50,411 bases of DNA. Origin: JAQBRD01 sp041158765 (GTDB lineage Bacteria > Patescibacteriota > Minisyncoccia > Phycocordibacterales > PALSA-1337). The first letter of the stretch is position 1. Every line of letters starts with the position of its first letter. Made by a program: the position numbers and the translations under genes. Where the stretch lies: NCBI GenBank assembly GCA_041158765.1, contig JBEBAU010000002.1, positions 1 to 50,411 on the forward strand, given 5' to 3'. This document shows positions 1 through 8,627 of this stretch, in pieces. The notes beneath the pieces were generated by a model. It had not been told where the DNA came from. It saw only the letters and a list, made by a program, of their open reading frames with translations, and did not search any database.

Positions 1-314
1 TCCATCAGTAGCTTGTTCAGGGGGTGGTGCATGTCCTCGGGAAAATCGAGGGCGTCGAGAGTGTGCGGTCTTTCGAACCGCGTCACAATTTGTGCCGTGT
101 CATACACCCGTTGACGCGGGGATGAAAAGACAATGTCAATATTCAGTGCTGCAATTTTTGTGAGGCAGATTCTGGCCTGCTCTTCACCTTCGGGAGTGAG
201 CTGGCGGAGGGAATCAGGTTGGTGGTGTTCGCCAGATTCAGCTCGCGCGCTGCGGAAAACAGCGAATTTGCCAAGGAACGGCATTTTGGTCCCTGCATAT
301 TTTGTATTCTTCAT
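1..314 (-). CDS. Histidine-phosphatase-superfamily (phosphoglycerate-mutase-like) protein, partial, catalytic His replaced
   Basis: Read on the minus strand from an ATG at 314, the frame stays open to the window edge, so the C-terminus is missing. The N-terminus has the layout of the family: a beta strand (KFAVF), then RSARAE where the family has RHxxAE, then LTPEGEEQA, and a SSPRQRVYDTAQI segment matching the usual SSPxxRaxqTA. The fold is therefore recognisable, but the phosphate-accepting histidine of the RHG/RHA motif is a serine (codon AGC), two base changes from a His codon, so a single sequencing error does not explain it. A second ATG at 284 is an alternative start. No Shine-Dalgarno is obvious. 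Function is uncertain: an inactive relative or a divergent phosphatase. Confidence 0.6.
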   Translation of the reverse strand, partial: MKNTKYAGTKMPFLGKFAVFRSARAESGEHHQPDSLRQLTPEGEEQARICLTKIAALNIDIVFSSPRQRVYDTAQIVTRFERPHTLDALDFPEDMHHPLNKLLM

Positions 315-511
315 TTTTCGGGATAGAGTTCGGAGGTTTCGGTGTTCTTTTGAAGGACAAAAATGCGGAACAGCCGCATTTCATTTCAATTTGCGAAGAA
401 CACTGTTATGAAAGATATAGCACTAAATATGACTTATGTCAATTTCACTCAGTCACCATTTCAGTCGCCTAATTAGTCGATACCTCCGCTGGTATTGATA
501 TCGTAATGTGA

Positions 512-517
512 TAAAAT
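512..517 (+). promoter_or_regulatory. -10 box of the PG-binding/IPT gene
   Basis: TAAAAT preceded by TGTGA (extended -10 context) ends exactly 6 nt before the ATG at 524, so transcription should start at or next to the start codon (leaderless mRNA). No Shine-Dalgarno is present. Confidence 0.6.
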
Positions 518-523
518 TACCGC

Positions 524-1948
524 ATGAAAAAATACATACATACTTTCATCACATCCTCTGTGATTGCTTCACTTATTATTACGACAGTTTTCGGTATTAA
601 TTTGTCATTTGTGCAGAACGCACAGGCTGCTGACACCTCATTCGACCCTGCAAGCGTTACTTGCTATACCTTCACTCGTAATATTCCAGCAGGTACTGCG
701 CTTACTGTTGGTGAAGCGGTGATTCTCACGAGAGCTCTTTCAAATGAGGGACTATGGCCTGCAGGAGCTATCATCACAACATACGGAACAGCTATTGTTG
801 ATGTTGTGAAAAAATTCCAAGAAAATCACGCTGCTCAAATCCTAACCCCAAACAATCTCACAAAGGGAACTGGATATATCGGTCCATCAACTCGCGCATA
901 TCTCAATTCAATATACGGTTGTAATGGATCTGTGATGCCGACAACTACAACTACTCAGTCAGGTGTTAATTGCCCAGTTGGTTTCACTTGTACGCTCAAT
1001 CAGAACACAAACAACACCCAGAACAACTATCAGACAAACAATCAGTCTAATTCTAACTCTAACTCTAATTCAAATCAGACAACCGCTCAGTCTGTACCAA
1101 CACCAAGCGTATTCGTAGTAACCCCGCTCTCGGGTGTTATTGGTACCACAATACAAGTGTATGGAAGTAATTTCACCCAATCATCTCTCGTAACATTCAG
1201 TAATTCAAGTGGTTTCGAAAATATCTATCCAACCTTCGTAAGTACTGACGGCACACGAATTACCGCAACAGTTCCAAGTGATCTCGCTATTGGAACATAT
1301 GCTATTACCGTAAAGAATGTTGGTACTTCAGGTACAGTTGAAAGTTCTAGCCGTGTGAATTTCTCAGTGACTGTCGCCGCAAATTCAACAGGAACTACTG
1401 GTACAACAGGTACAACTGGCACCACAGGAACTACGGGTACAACAGGTTCACAACCACTTATTACTTCAATCACCCCAACAACAGGCCCAGTTCGAACAGT
1501 TCTTACAATTACTGGTACCGGATTTAGTACGCAGTCATTTGTTTCTTGGTCTGGAAATGCTAATGGCCTTATTGTTCCTGATGTTGTTGCTACTGATGGT
1601 AAATCAATCACCACATCTGTTCCGGTTTCATTCACTTCTGGTTCATACTTCGTAAGCATCCTAGGTTCTTCAGGAACAAGCAATAAGATTCCATTCTTTA
1701 TTAGCGCACCAGTTTCAACGGCTTCATCAACAGCAAGTTCAACAAAGAAGAAGGCCGATTCTGAATCAGAATGTGTTCCAGCACTTGTACCAAGACAGTG
1801 TCCAAGTGGTTATACCTGTAAGGTGAATCTTTCAAGTACTAAGTGTCTCGCAATTAGCGCACTTACAAGCATTCCACATCTCTACATCACCAAGACCAAG
1901 AATCAGGACGATAAGGCTACAAGCACAGCAAGTTCAACCGCAAACTAA
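524..1948 (+). CDS. Secreted peptidoglycan-binding protein with two IPT/TIG domains
   Basis: 474 residues. A signal peptide (about 1-35, cleavage after AQA) is followed by a PG_binding_1-like domain (about 60-132: GEAVILTRAL, VVKKFQENH, GTGYIGPSTRAYL), an Asn/Gln/Ser tract (about 160-185), an IPT/TIG immunoglobulin-like domain (about 194-283), a GTT-repeat linker (about 286-308, coded by near-perfect tandem ACAGGAACT-type repeats) and a second IPT domain (about 311-393). A Cys-rich C-terminal motif CPSGYTC echoes CPVGFTC near residue 150. The order suggests a wall-anchored surface protein whose IPT domains face outward. The product lacks any enzymatic motif. The start is fixed by the signal peptide and by the -10 box 6 nt upstream. 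Confidence 0.8.
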   Translation: MKKYIHTFITSSVIASLIITTVFGINLSFVQNAQAADTSFDPASVTCYTFTRNIPAGTALTVGEAVILTRALSNEGLWPAGAIITTYGTAIVDVVKKFQENHAAQILTPNNLTKGTGYIGPSTRAYLNSIYGCNGSVMPTTTTTQSGVNCPVGFTCTLNQNTNNTQNNYQTNNQSNSNSNSNSNQTTAQSVPTPSVFVVTPLSGVIGTTIQVYGSNFTQSSLVTFSNSSGFENIYPTFVSTDGTRITATVPSDLAIGTYAITVKNVGTSGTVESSSRVNFSVTVAANSTGTTGTTGTTGTTGTTGTTGSQPLITSITPTTGPVRTVLTITGTGFSTQSFVSWSGNANGLIVPDVVATDGKSITTSVPVSFTSGSYFVSILGSSGTSNKIPFFISAPVSTASSTASSTKKKADSESECVPALVPRQCPSGYTCKVNLSSTKCLAISALTSIPHLYITKTKNQDDKATSTASSTAN

Positions 1949-1979
1949 ATTAATGTGGTAGGATAGTTTTCCCGCATAT

Positions 1980-4118
1980 ATGCCGCTATTCAATCTCAAA
2001 TCATCATTTGCTCCAGCGGGAGATCAGCCAAAAGCCATAGACAGTCTCGTCTCTGGTCTGAAAAAGGGCATGCGTCACCAGACATTGCTCGGTGTAACGG
2101 GTTCTGGTAAGACATTTACCGCTGCAAATGTCATAGCCCAATACAATAAACCGACGCTTGTTATTGCGCACAATAAGACGCTTGCAGCTCAGCTTGCGCA
2201 GGAGTATCGAGAGTTTTTCCCAGATAATGCGGTGCATTACTTCGTTTCGTATTACGATTATTATCAGCCGGAAGCATATATGCCGGTGACTGATACGTAT
2301 ATTGAAAAGGAGGCGATGATCAATGAAGAAATCGAACGTTTGCGACATGCTTCAACACAGGCACTCCTTACGCGTAAGGATGTGATTATTGTCGCTTCTG
2401 TTTCATGTATATATGGTCTCGGAAGTCCCGAAGAATATGCGAAGGTTAATATGAAATTGTCGCGAGGAATGGAACTTGCTCGTAATGAACTGATTCGCAA
2501 TCTTGTTGATGTGCATTTCGAACGAACTAATGCCGATCTCGAATCTGGTACTTTCCGTGCACTTGGGAATGCTATTGAGCTCATGCCGGTTAATGAGCAG
2601 ACGGTTTTCAGAATTGAGTATGATGGCAATACGATTGCACGAATACTTGAAATAGATCCAGTGACGCGTTCATATCGAGGAGCTAATAATGGCGAAAGAG
2701 AATCAATTTTTGTTTTTCCTGCAAAGCATTTCATTAGTAATGATGAACAATCAGAGCGTGCTTTCAAAACGATCAAAGCTGAACTCGAAGAGCGTCTCGC
2801 TGAGCTCGAAAAAGCCGGTAAAAATCTCGAAGCCGAGCGTCTCAAGCGTCGTGTGAAGTATGACCTCGCGCTCATTCGGGAGGTTGGATATTGTAATGGT
2901 ATTGAAAATTATTCACGACATTTCTCGGGGAAGAAGCCGGGGGAGGCGCCTGATTCATTACTCGCATACTTCCCACGGAAGGCCGATGGTAGCGCGGATT
3001 TTCTCACAGTTATTGATGAGTCGCATGTGACGGTGCCACAGATTGGCGGAATGTTTGCGGGAGATGCTTCACGAAAGCAAACCTTGATCGAATACGGTTT
3101 CAGATTGCCGAGTGCTCGTGATAATCGTCCGCTCACATTCGATGAGTTTGAGAAGCGAATCGGTCAGACAATATATACCTCTGCTACGCCGGGGAAGTTC
3201 GAACTCGAAGTAAGCAAGGTTGATAGTTCTGGCAAGACAGCTGGAGGTCAAATTGTCGAGCAAGTTATTCGTCCGACCGGGCTTATTGATCCAGTAATTG
3301 AAATTAAACCAGTGGTTGAGCGAACCGGGTATGCTGGGCAGATTTTTGATTTCATTAGTGAAGCTGAAAAAGTGATTAAGAAGGATGAGCGTGCAATCGC
3401 AACTACGCTTACCAAGAAGATGGCAGAAGACCTTTCAGAATATTTGAAAGAAAAAGGCATCAAAGCCGAGTATCTTCATAGCGATATCAAAACAATTGAT
3501 CGTATTACGATTCTCACAGAGTTTCGTCGGGGCAAATTTGATGTTTTGGTTGGAGTGAACTTGCTTCGAGAGGGGCTTGATCTTCCGGAGGTTTCACTTA
3601 TTGGAATTCTTGATGCTGACAAAGAGGGCTTTTTGCGTTCGGAAACTTCGTTGATTCAAACTATTGGTCGTGCGGCGCGTAATATTGCGGGTCGTGTGAT
3701 TTTGTATGCTGATGTGATGACTGGTTCGTTGGAGCGGGCAATAGCTGAAACAAATCGCCGACGAGATATTCAGATTGCGTATAACAAAAAGCATGGCATT
3801 ACGCCGATTACCATTACAAAAAAGATTCATGATATTACCGATCAACTTCGCTCAGATCACGATAAGGCTGTGCATGAATTGATTCGTATTGATAGTGAGT
3901 TGTATGATGTTGATCCAGTGAAGGTGTTGCGTCGTAAGGAGATTGAAATGGGAGAAGCGGTGAAGGTATTAGATTTTGAAACAGCTGCAATTCTTCGAGA
4001 TGAAATCGCTGCGCTCAAGGAGCGGTCAGAGGTTGCCGTGAAGGAGGCGCGTAAAAAAGAGAAAAAAGCGCAAAAGGTGCAAAAGGTGCAAACGGCGCAA
4101 ACGGCGCAAAAAAAGTAA
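1980..4118 (+). CDS. uvrB: UvrABC system protein B (excision nuclease helicase-like subunit)
   Basis: 712 residues. UvrB receives damaged DNA from UvrA, checks the lesion with a beta-hairpin and recruits UvrC. Visible: Walker A GVTGSGKT (about 38-45), the aromatic hairpin segment YYDYYQPEAYMP, a DESH Walker B in VIDESHVTVPQIGGM, helicase motifs V-VI (GVNLLREGLDLPEVSLI, QTIGRAARN) and a C-terminal UVR motif (KVLDFETAAILRDEI) that binds UvrC. The protein ends in an extra Lys/Gln-rich tail of about 25 residues coded by imperfect tandem repeats (GCAAAAGGTGC / GCAAACGGCGC, 4060-4115), absent from typical UvrB. A TGTGGTAGGAT extended -10 lies at 1954-1964, leaving a very short leader. uvrA and uvrC follow within 9 kb. 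Confidence 0.98.
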   Translation: MPLFNLKSSFAPAGDQPKAIDSLVSGLKKGMRHQTLLGVTGSGKTFTAANVIAQYNKPTLVIAHNKTLAAQLAQEYREFFPDNAVHYFVSYYDYYQPEAYMPVTDTYIEKEAMINEEIERLRHASTQALLTRKDVIIVASVSCIYGLGSPEEYAKVNMKLSRGMELARNELIRNLVDVHFERTNADLESGTFRALGNAIELMPVNEQTVFRIEYDGNTIARILEIDPVTRSYRGANNGERESIFVFPAKHFISNDEQSERAFKTIKAELEERLAELEKAGKNLEAERLKRRVKYDLALIREVGYCNGIENYSRHFSGKKPGEAPDSLLAYFPRKADGSADFLTVIDESHVTVPQIGGMFAGDASRKQTLIEYGFRLPSARDNRPLTFDEFEKRIGQTIYTSATPGKFELEVSKVDSSGKTAGGQIVEQVIRPTGLIDPVIEIKPVVERTGYAGQIFDFISEAEKVIKKDERAIATTLTKKMAEDLSEYLKEKGIKAEYLHSDIKTIDRITILTEFRRGKFDVLVGVNLLREGLDLPEVSLIGILDADKEGFLRSETSLIQTIGRAARNIAGRVILYADVMTGSLERAIAETNRRRDIQIAYNKKHGITPITITKKIHDITDQLRSDHDKAVHELIRIDSELYDVDPVKVLRRKEIEMGEAVKVLDFETAAILRDEIAALKERSEVAVKEARKKEKKAQKVQKVQTAQTAQKK

Positions 4119-4200
4119 GGGGCGAAAAAAGGTGCCGCGAAAAATAAAAGGTAAAAAGTGAAAAAAAGCTGGCTTTGGGGGAGGTGATGTGGGTTGTAGT

Positions 4201-4256
4201 AAAAATTCGGACAACTGAAAGTTGGGCTCAAAAGGAATTCAGTTGTCCGAATTTTT
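4201..4256. terminator. Bidirectional terminator made of two inverted copies of the dispersed 17-mer element
   Basis: A perfect 19-bp inverted repeat: AAAAATTCGGACAACTGAA (4201-4219) and its reverse complement (4238-4256), with an 18-nt loop. It lies 3' of uvrB and 3' of the convergent lipoprotein gene; A/T runs at both ends give a U-tract either way. The arm sequence is identical to copies inside uvrC, topA and a carboxypeptidase gene (see repeats). Confidence 0.85.
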
Positions 4257-4333
4257 GATAGCAGTCTTTTTGTTGCTACTTCTTGTTGTTGCGTACCTAA
4301 AGCGCAGCAAAAAAATATAATGAGAACGAGAAC

Positions 4334-4361
4334 GGCCGCGAGCAATTGCATGCTCGCGGCC
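4334..4361. terminator. GC-rich terminator hairpin, probably of the lipoprotein gene
   Basis: Stem GGCCGCGAGC / GCTCGCGGCC with an 8-nt loop, 36 nt past the stop of the minus-strand gene. On that strand an A/T-rich stretch ending in a run of seven T follows about 20 nt later. Confidence 0.65.
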
Positions 4362-4397
4362 TTCTTTGTCCTTCCTTGGCTTCTTTTTTGTCGGCAC

Positions 4398-5240
4398 CTA
4401 CTTGTCGCCGACGAAACCCATGCGAATCACCTTTTCAGGTTGTTGTGTGCCAAGCTGTGCAGCGACCGCTGGGGTGGCGGGTGTTGCGGGTGCTGGCTGT
4501 GCGCTAGGTGCGGGAGCTGTTGGCGTCGCAACTTGTGGTGCGCTCACGGTGGCAACTCCGTTGATTATGGTGCTACCACCGAACGTGATATTTCCTCCGC
4601 TTACTTGAGCCGATGCCGTTTGTGGGGGATTCGAGGCTGGCAGTGCCTGCGGTGGCGGTGCTTGCACAGGTGTTTGTGCAGGTGCCGGCGTGGGTGCCGC
4701 TGTTACTGTCGGAGCGGGCGCCTGGATTGGCGTTGCTGTGGACGGTGTCGGCGTTTCTCCTCGAGGGTCGAAGATGAAGCGCGGCCGGTTATTCTCGATA
4801 TCACTCGAGAGTCGATTCCGTCCGTCACCGATCCACCCGGGGATAGATCCAACCCCGACAATTGCCGTGGTTAGACCGTTAACCCCAACGAATGTCAGGG
4901 CTTTCCATCCGCTGGTTGTCCAGCTGAGGGTCATTTCCTGCTGCTGACCTCCGGGCGTGAACGCCTTGATGCTCACAGGTTGACCACCGTCATCCCGCGT
5001 GTCGAGCACAAAGCGTGCTGACAGGGGAGAGCCGACTTTTGATTCGGCATTGTTGAGCACGAATGTCGTGCCTTGGATGTTTGACTCCGGAGTTAATGTC
5101 CGGGTCGTTCCGATAAGGCCAGTGGCAATTCCGCCACGATGGCCTCCGTGTGGTCCCGCGCATCCGGTGAGGATACACGCGACCGTTCCGATGAGAAGTG
5201 CGAGCATAAGTGCCCGCAGCTTCTGCCAGTTTGTTTTCAT
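4398..5240 (-). CDS. Proline/alanine-rich lipoprotein of unknown function
   Basis: 280 residues from the ATG at 5240, chosen because a Shine-Dalgarno GGAG (5251-5254) lies 10 nt upstream and a lipoprotein signal follows directly: basic MKTNWQKL, hydrophobic LMLALLIGTVACI, lipobox LTGC. A globular part of about 130 residues with beta character (SKVGSPLSARFVLD, QEMTLSWTTSGWKALTFVGVNG) precedes a long Pro/Ala/Thr/Gln-rich region (PAPTVTAAPTPAPAQTP and similar) and a short tail GGNITFGGSTIINGVATVS. The low-complexity region would span a periplasmic or wall space. The gene is more GC-rich than its neighbours and has a clear Shine-Dalgarno while most nearby genes do not, so a separate origin is possible. 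No family recognised. Confidence 0.75.
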   Translation of the reverse strand: MKTNWQKLRALMLALLIGTVACILTGCAGPHGGHRGGIATGLIGTTRTLTPESNIQGTTFVLNNAESKVGSPLSARFVLDTRDDGGQPVSIKAFTPGGQQQEMTLSWTTSGWKALTFVGVNGLTTAIVGVGSIPGWIGDGRNRLSSDIENNRPRFIFDPRGETPTPSTATPIQAPAPTVTAAPTPAPAQTPVQAPPPQALPASNPPQTASAQVSGGNITFGGSTIINGVATVSAPQVATPTAPAPSAQPAPATPATPAVAAQLGTQQPEKVIRMGFVGDK

Positions 5241-5407
5241 TTTTTTTAATCTCCATATTCTGTGCGGGACAAAACGCATAGAAAAATGTTGAGTTTTGGA
5301 ACTTTTGTCCTACATAGTATTATATCGCATTTACTGTGATAAGTCAATAGTATGAGCGTATTACGAGATATACCCATATACGCCTTATCTATCACGTATA
5401 AAAAAGG

Positions 5408-5413
5408 TATACT
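5408..5413 (+). promoter_or_regulatory. -10 box of the response regulator gene
   Basis: TATACT ends exactly 6 nt before the ATG at 5420; predicted leaderless start. Confidence 0.65.
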
Positions 5414-5419
5414 ATATAT

Positions 5420-5827
5420 ATGAGTACAGAATCAGCTACAAAACCAAAGTCTCCTCTCGATAAAAAAACCGTATTGTGGGTTGAAGACGATGCATTTCTT
5501 TCAGATATCCTTATTAGAAAGTTCTTATCAGTTGGATGTAATATTGTTCGAACAAAAAACGCTGACGAAGCTTTTGCTTTCCTTTCAAAAGAAGTGCCGA
5601 GTGTAATCCTTCTCGATATTCTTCTTCCTGGCACAGGAGGTCTTGATATTCTTCAGAAGTTGAAAATGGATGCAAAGTTGAAATCAGTACCGGTGCTTAT
5701 TCTTTCAAATACAAGCCAAACAAGCGATCTCCAAAAAGCCAAAATGCTTGGTGCACAAAAATTCCTTGTGAAGGCAGCTGTTTCACTTGATGAGGTGATT
5801 CGAGAGGTTGGTTCACTTGTTAAGTAA
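5420..5827 (+). CDS. Single-domain (CheY-like) response regulator
   Basis: 135 residues consisting of one receiver domain. The acidic pair is in VEDDAF, the phospho-acceptor Asp in LLDILLPG, the switch residue is Ser in LILSNTS, and the conserved Lys is in FLVKAA. There is no output domain, so after phosphorylation by a histidine kinase it must act through protein contacts. No kinase gene lies in the window. A PAS-domain protein at 30 kb and a sigma factor at 29 kb are the only other signalling candidates here. It lies between the lipoprotein gene (divergent) and uvrA, with a leaderless-type start. Confidence 0.9.
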   Translation: MSTESATKPKSPLDKKTVLWVEDDAFLSDILIRKFLSVGCNIVRTKNADEAFAFLSKEVPSVILLDILLPGTGGLDILQKLKMDAKLKSVPVLILSNTSQTSDLQKAKMLGAQKFLVKAAVSLDEVIREVGSLVK

Positions 5828-5834
5828 ACTGTGG

Positions 5835-5840
5835 TATAGT
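5835..5840 (+). promoter_or_regulatory. Extended -10 promoter for uvrA with a leader of about 130 nt
   Basis: TGTGGTATAGT at 5830-5840, just after the response-regulator stop codon. The leader up to 5972 contains a small hairpin CCGC-GTGA-GCGG. This is longer than the leaders of neighbouring genes. Confidence 0.5.
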
Positions 5841-5972
5841 CTCTGACATCCATACATACCCATATAGGCCGCGTGAGCGGTGTTTCGTGCTATACGCAGA
5901 TAGGGGAAATGGTGTTTTCTTAAGTAATTTCACACAATTTCAATCGCCGTTATTTCATTTCACATCAAAAAT

Positions 5973-8606
5973 ATGTCAAAAAAAGAACACAATTCAAAAA
6001 AGGGTGAAAAATCGAGTAGCGAAATAAAAAACGCAGGTGTCCTTACGGGTGAAAAAATTGTTGTGAAAGGAGCACGAACACATAATTTGAAAAACATCAC
6101 GGTTGAAATGCCACGCAATAAAATGATTGCGATTACCGGACTTTCTGGTTCGGGTAAGTCATCACTTGCTTTTGATACGATTTTTGCCGAGGGTCAGCGC
6201 CGCTATGTCGAATCCCTCTCTTCATACGCTCGGCAATTCCTCCGACAAATGCAAAAACCCGACGTTGATGAAATCATTGGTCTTTCACCTGCAATTTCAA
6301 TTGATCAAAAATCCCGCTCAAATAACCCACGCTCAACCGTGGCGACAATTACCGAAATCTACGACTATCTCCGTATCCTATTCGCTCGCGTTGGTCATCC
6401 ACATTGTCTTGTATGTAATCGTGAAATTCATCGAATAACAAAAGAAGAGATTCTCGATACGATTGTGAAGCAGGTTTCAACTCGCAACAAAAAAGCTCGA
6501 GAAGTCTTCGGCGTTGCTCTCTCTGATGCGAAGGTCAAGATATATGCTCCAGTTGTTGTTGGACGAAAGGGTGAATACTATCAAATGCTCTACGATCTTC
6601 TCGGCAAAGGCTATGATCGTGTGAAAATCGACGGCAAAATCATGCGTCTCCGCGAGCAAATTATTCTCGACAAGAATAAGAAGCACGATATTGATGTACT
6701 TGTCGATGAAATTTTTTTGAGTGAATTTGCGGAAAAAAAGACCGAGGAGAACGCCCGAGAACGCCTTTCAGAAGCTCTTGAAAAAGCAATTGAAGAAGCA
6801 AATGGTCTCATCAAGATTGAATATGGGGAGGAAGAAAAGCTTATGTCGGTCAAATTCATGTGTCCATACGATGGCTTTTCATATCCAGAAATTGAGCCGC
6901 GTTTGTTCTCTTTCAATTCGCCATATGGAGCATGTCCTGATTGTAATGGTTTGGGAACCAAGGAATTCTTCAGTGATGAAGTGTGTGAAAAGTGTAAGGG
7001 TGCGCGTCTCCGTGAAGAAGCGCTCTTCGTGAAGATAGATGAGAAGAACATTGTTGATGTGACGAATATGTCAATTGATATTGCTGAGAAGTTTTTCCAG
7101 AGTTTGAAATTGAGCCCGACTGAACGTGAAATTGCAAAGATAATTTTGAAAGAAATCGAAGCACGTCTCCAATTCATGATTAATGTCGGTATCGAATACC
7201 TCACGCTCGATCGTCGTGCGCATACGCTCTCGGGTGGAGAAGCGCAGCGTATTCGTCTTGCTTCACAGCTCGGCTCTGGGCTTGTGGGTGCACTCTATGT
7301 GCTCGATGAACCAACCATCGGTCTGCATCAACGAGACAATGATAAGCTCATCAAGACCTTGCTCCATCTTAGAGATATCGGCAATACGATTATCGTTGTT
7401 GAGCATGATGAAGATACAATGTATGCCTCTGACTATATTATTGATATTGGACCGGGTGCTGGAGTTCATGGAGGTGAAGTAGTCGTGTCAGGATGGCTTG
7501 ATGAATTACTCACTGCAAAAACCAACAAATCTGATTCGCTCACACTTTCATATCTACGTGGTGAAACAAAAATCAAAATCCCAACAAAGCGCCGTGAATC
7601 AAAAGGCAAAATTATGATTCGAGGTGGAGAGATTTTCAACATAAAAGATATGAATGTTGATGTTCCACTTGGAGTGATGAATGTGATCACGGGAGTTTCT
7701 GGTTCTGGTAAGTCATCTTTCATGTATGAAATTCTCCACAAGAATCTCCAAGGGCGACTCGAGCGACGACACCGAACAGCTGATATCTATAATTGCAAGA
7801 GCTTTGAAGGAAGTGAATATGTCAGTCGCGTAATTCTCATCGATCAATCAGCTATTGGTAGAACACCTCGTTCAAACCCTGCAACATATACCGGTTCTTG
7901 GACACATATCCGTGATCTTTTTGCTGCTGCAAGTGAATCTCGTGCGCGAGGTTGGGGTGCTGGGCGATTCTCATTCAATGTGAAGGGTGGCCGATGTGAA
8001 GCATGTGAAGGAAATGGTGAAATTGCGGTTGAAATGCATTTCTTGCCGACGGTGTATGTGCCGTGTGAAATTTGTGGTGGCAAGCGTTTCATGAAAGAAA
8101 CACTTGAAGTGAAATACAAGAAGAAGAATATTTATGAAGTGCTCGAAATGACCATTGACGAAGCTCTCAGTTTCTTCGAGGACATTCCAGCAGTTTCAGA
8201 TCGCCTTGCGACCCTCAAGGAGGTGGGACTTGGGTACTTGAAGCTCGGACAGTCTGCAACAACACTCTCTGGTGGAGAAGCTCAACGTGTGAAGATCTCT
8301 GCTGAGCTCTATCGTGCACATCTTGCGAAGACGATATATCTTCTTGATGAACCAACAGTCGGACTTCATTATGAAGATGTGCGCAAATTGATTGAAATCC
8401 TCGAGCGACTTGTTGAAAAGGGAAACACTGTTGTTGTTATTGAGCATAATCTCGATCTTATTAAGTCTGCTGATTATGTTATCGATATTGGACCAGATGG
8501 TGGAACCAAGGGAGGTAAACTCGTCGCAAAAGGCACGCCAGAAGATGTTGCGAAGAATGAAAAATCATATACAGGTCAGTATCTCAAGAAGGTGCTGAAA
8601 AAATAA
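5973..8606 (+). CDS. uvrA: UvrABC system protein A (damage-sensing ABC ATPase), compact form
   Basis: 877 residues. UvrA finds lesions and loads UvrB. Both ABC cassettes are present: Walker A GLSGSGKSS (about 56-64) with signature LSGGEAQRIRLA and Walker B VLDEPTIGLH; second Walker A GVSGSGKSS, signature LSGGEAQRVK, Walker B LLDEPTVGLH. The C-terminal zinc module is intact (CEAC ... CEIC). The first module is altered: CPYD (C297/D300) replaces CPxC, while C321/C324 remain. C324 and the next pair C338/C341 (CEKCKGARLREEA) are only 14 residues apart, whereas E. coli UvrA has roughly 110 residues there. A Lys/Ser-rich N-terminal extension of about 25 residues is present. uvrC lies 330 bp downstream on the same strand. 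Confidence 0.98.
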   Translation: MSKKEHNSKKGEKSSSEIKNAGVLTGEKIVVKGARTHNLKNITVEMPRNKMIAITGLSGSGKSSLAFDTIFAEGQRRYVESLSSYARQFLRQMQKPDVDEIIGLSPAISIDQKSRSNNPRSTVATITEIYDYLRILFARVGHPHCLVCNREIHRITKEEILDTIVKQVSTRNKKAREVFGVALSDAKVKIYAPVVVGRKGEYYQMLYDLLGKGYDRVKIDGKIMRLREQIILDKNKKHDIDVLVDEIFLSEFAEKKTEENARERLSEALEKAIEEANGLIKIEYGEEEKLMSVKFMCPYDGFSYPEIEPRLFSFNSPYGACPDCNGLGTKEFFSDEVCEKCKGARLREEALFVKIDEKNIVDVTNMSIDIAEKFFQSLKLSPTEREIAKIILKEIEARLQFMINVGIEYLTLDRRAHTLSGGEAQRIRLASQLGSGLVGALYVLDEPTIGLHQRDNDKLIKTLLHLRDIGNTIIVVEHDEDTMYASDYIIDIGPGAGVHGGEVVVSGWLDELLTAKTNKSDSLTLSYLRGETKIKIPTKRRESKGKIMIRGGEIFNIKDMNVDVPLGVMNVITGVSGSGKSSFMYEILHKNLQGRLERRHRTADIYNCKSFEGSEYVSRVILIDQSAIGRTPRSNPATYTGSWTHIRDLFAAASESRARGWGAGRFSFNVKGGRCEACEGNGEIAVEMHFLPTVYVPCEICGGKRFMKETLEVKYKKKNIYEVLEMTIDEALSFFEDIPAVSDRLATLKEVGLGYLKLGQSATTLSGGEAQRVKISAELYRAHLAKTIYLLDEPTVGLHYEDVRKLIEILERLVEKGNTVVVIEHNLDLIKSADYVIDIGPDGGTKGGKLVAKGTPEDVAKNEKSYTGQYLKKVLKK

Positions 8607-8609
8607 AAA

Positions 8610-8627
8610 CAGACGAATGTTCGTCTG
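8610..8627. terminator. Bidirectional terminator between uvrA and the small membrane gene
   Basis: Stem CAGACGA / TCGTCTG with a 4-nt loop, directly after the minus-strand stop codon. On the minus strand it is followed by TTTTTATTTTTT; it is also 3 nt from the uvrA stop. Confidence 0.7.

Noticed and set aside
133..411. Open frame on the plus strand near the window start
   Set aside because: It mirrors the phosphatase-like gene on the minus strand, which shows real family motifs.
1395..1450. Possible CRISPR-like or minisatellite array in the GTT-repeat region
   Set aside because: Simple tandem codon repeat encoding a Gly-Thr linker; no spacers.
1225..1683. Long minus-strand frame over the IPT gene
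   Set aside because: Open only because of the repetitive Gly/Thr codons opposite; no start or domain.
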